NCBI GenBank assembly: GCA_945860955.1
Contig: CAMATH010000088.1
Span: forward strand, 1 to 35,003
Reading direction: 5' to 3'
Length of the DNA: 35,003 nt
DNA from: Planctomicrobium piriforme
GTDB taxonomy: Bacteria; Planctomycetota; Planctomycetia; Planctomycetales; Planctomycetaceae
The position numbers and the translations under genes are program-made. The notes beneath the pieces are model-generated. The model was not told the DNA's origin and ran no database searches. It saw only the letters and a list, made by a program, of their open reading frames with translations. Position 1 is the stretch's first letter, and each line of letters begins with the position of its first letter. Of the stretch, positions 33,677-35,003 are shown piece after piece.

Positions 33677-35003
33677 CTACCGAAGATTCCGATCCAGAAA
33701 TTCCCACATCCCGCGCATCGAGTCCTCGCGCTGTTTTCCACCCCAGCCGTGACCGCCACCCAGAATCAGTTCCACCCGGCCGGGAACCTTGGCTTTGGTC
33801 AGCGCGGTCGCCATGAAAAACGCCTGCTCGTACGGCACGAGGGGATCTTCGGTCCCCTGGAGCAACAACGTCGGGGCATCCCCTTCGTTCACGTAGGTGA
33901 TTGGCGACGCCTTGCGATACTCTTCGCGTTTCTCTTCTTTGGTCCCGCCGATGAAGTTCTTCACGATTCCCTGCGAGACCTCCGGGTACTCGGCGAGCAG
34001 GTCGACCGGTCCGAAAAACTCGACCACCGCCTGCACTTTGCTCGACTGGTCGGCCCAGCCTCCGTTCCCTTCCAGACCATCTCCTTTGTCCATCGTTCCG
34101 AGCATCATGGCGAGGTGCGCGCCGGCGGAAAACCCGACCGCGCCGATCTTGTCGGCCCGGATGTTGAGTTCTTTCGCATGCGCCCGCAGCCAACGGACCG
34201 CGCACTTCACGTCTTCGACCTGCGCGGGAAACCGGTGTTTGGGAGCCAGGCGATAGCCAACGGAAATCGCGACGTATCCCCGTTTCGCCGCCTCGACGAT
34301 CTCGTTCTTGTGGCCATCCTTGTTTCCCCCCGCCCAGCCTCCACCGTGAATGAAGGCGACCACGGGAAACGGCCCCGCACCGGCAGTCGGTCGGGCGAGA
34401 TGGAGTGTCAGCTTTTCATCACCGGCTGTTCCGTATTCCACCGCCTCCTGCAGCTCATAAGAGGGCTTGGGAGGGGCGGTCGCGGCAGCCACGGCCCGAT
34501 CCTTATTCTTCCGGGTGAACTGTCCGCCCCGCACTGTCATTTTCAAGCTGTAGACCTGCTTGGCGCAGGTCATGAACAATGTCTTGCCATCGTCTCCGCC
34601 GAACGCGACGTTGGAACAGAACTCGGGAATCGGAATCAAACCGAGAGATCGTCCCAATTTGTCGACCACCCAGACACCGCCGCTCCCCGACAGATACAGT
34701 GTCCCGTTCTGGTCGATCGTGAATCCATCCGGTGCGGTCCGCTTGTCAGCAGCGACCGGAGGATCGAAGAAAAGTGTCCCCGGCCCCACCGTCCCGTCCG
34801 CGAGAATCGGATACGCTCGCCAGTTCATCGGCCCGTCGTCAGCCACATACAGCCAGCGTCCATCATTCGACACCTTGAGGCCATTGGTGACCTGCATGTC
34901 TTCGATGATCTTCTTGACCTTTCCATCGGCCAGCAGCAGGTACACGGCGCTCGTTTTTTGTTTGTCGAAGTCGGGATCGGTGAAATAGATGTCTCCATTG
35001 GGA
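33677..35003 (-). CDS. SMP-30/gluconolactonase-esterase fusion, 5' end missing
   Basis: The frame is open to the window edge, where it reads PNGDIYFTDPDFDKQKTSA, so the true start lies outside. The visible part has the end of an SMP-30/gluconolactonase beta-propeller (VTNGLKVSNDGRWLYVADDG, APDGFTIDQNGTLYLSGSGG) joined by an Ala/Pro/Lys linker to a complete alpha/beta hydrolase of about 250 residues: oxyanion loop HGGGW, nucleophile elbow GFSAGA, Asp in GTEDPLVPYEQ, His in GGGHGWGG. It resembles BD-FAE-type esterases acting on plant-wall esters. Such fusions occur in planctomycetes. A signal peptide would be on the missing part. Confidence 0.92.
   Translation of the reverse strand, partial: PNGDIYFTDPDFDKQKTSAVYLLLADGKVKKIIEDMQVTNGLKVSNDGRWLYVADDGPMNWRAYPILADGTVGPGTLFFDPPVAADKRTAPDGFTIDQNGTLYLSGSGGVWVVDKLGRSLGLIPIPEFCSNVAFGGDDGKTLFMTCAKQVYSLKMTVRGGQFTRKNKDRAVAAATAPPKPSYELQEAVEYGTAGDEKLTLHLARPTAGAGPFPVVAFIHGGGWAGGNKDGHKNEIVEAAKRGYVAISVGYRLAPKHRFPAQVEDVKCAVRWLRAHAKELNIRADKIGAVGFSAGAHLAMMLGTMDKGDGLEGNGGWADQSSKVQAVVEFFGPVDLLAEYPEVSQGIVKNFIGGTKEEKREEYRKASPITYVNEGDAPTLLLQGTEDPLVPYEQAFFMATALTKAKVPGRVELILGGGHGWGGKQREDSMRGMWEFLDRNLR

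Overview
The window is GC-rich bacterial DNA, most likely from a planctomycete. The best pointers are two long DUF1501 proteins with twin-arginine leaders, a family strongly expanded in Planctomycetota, together with weak or absent Shine-Dalgarno sequences, a tRNA without encoded CCA, and intergenic regions rich in palindromic repeats. Genus cannot be assigned by eye.

Positions 1-11,637 form an all-minus-strand defence locus. Transcription order is hsdM, hsdS, a NucS/DUF91-like nuclease gene, a 1.2 kb repeat island, a Phd/VapC-type toxin-antitoxin pair, hsdR, a YgjP-like zinc metallopeptidase, an unrecognised 184-aa gene, and the start of another gene at the window edge. hsdM is split into two frames by a perfect 14-bp tandem duplication; the halves overlap by GTGA. 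Other coupled junctions are ATGA (hsdS/nuclease) and TGATG (hsdR/metallopeptidase).

Positions 11,849-22,913 are mostly core genes: glyA, a divergent BRCT-MerR-TPR protein of unusual architecture, a Hen1 RNA 3'-end methyltransferase without a Pnkp partner, a DUF1501 protein, a zinc-dependent dehydrogenase, a small lysine-rich protein preceded by a stray intrinsic terminator, tRNA-Ser(GGA), cysE, a CPA2-type antiporter without a regulatory domain, and a small membrane protein.

Positions 23,052-35,003 hold ndk, a protein with five copies of a 14-residue motif in an Ala/Pro-rich chain, an unrecognised gene, a second DUF1501 protein, a probable surface-polysaccharide cluster (two equal-length GT2 glycosyltransferases, a membrane transglutaminase-like protein, an AsnB-type amidotransferase), a thioredoxin-TPR protein, and the 3' part of an SMP-30/esterase fusion.

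The most novel-looking signal is non-coding. Two intergenic elements (6225-6608 and 14495-14823) share one nested, mirror-symmetric plan of four roughly 37-nt hairpin units. Stem sequences differ with compensating changes, while loop and tail are kept. Outer units share one flank (GATCG..GGCTA) and inner units another (GATC..CGCTC). This looks like a composite REPIN/MITE-type element. A related palindrome lies inside the reading frame starting at 22320.
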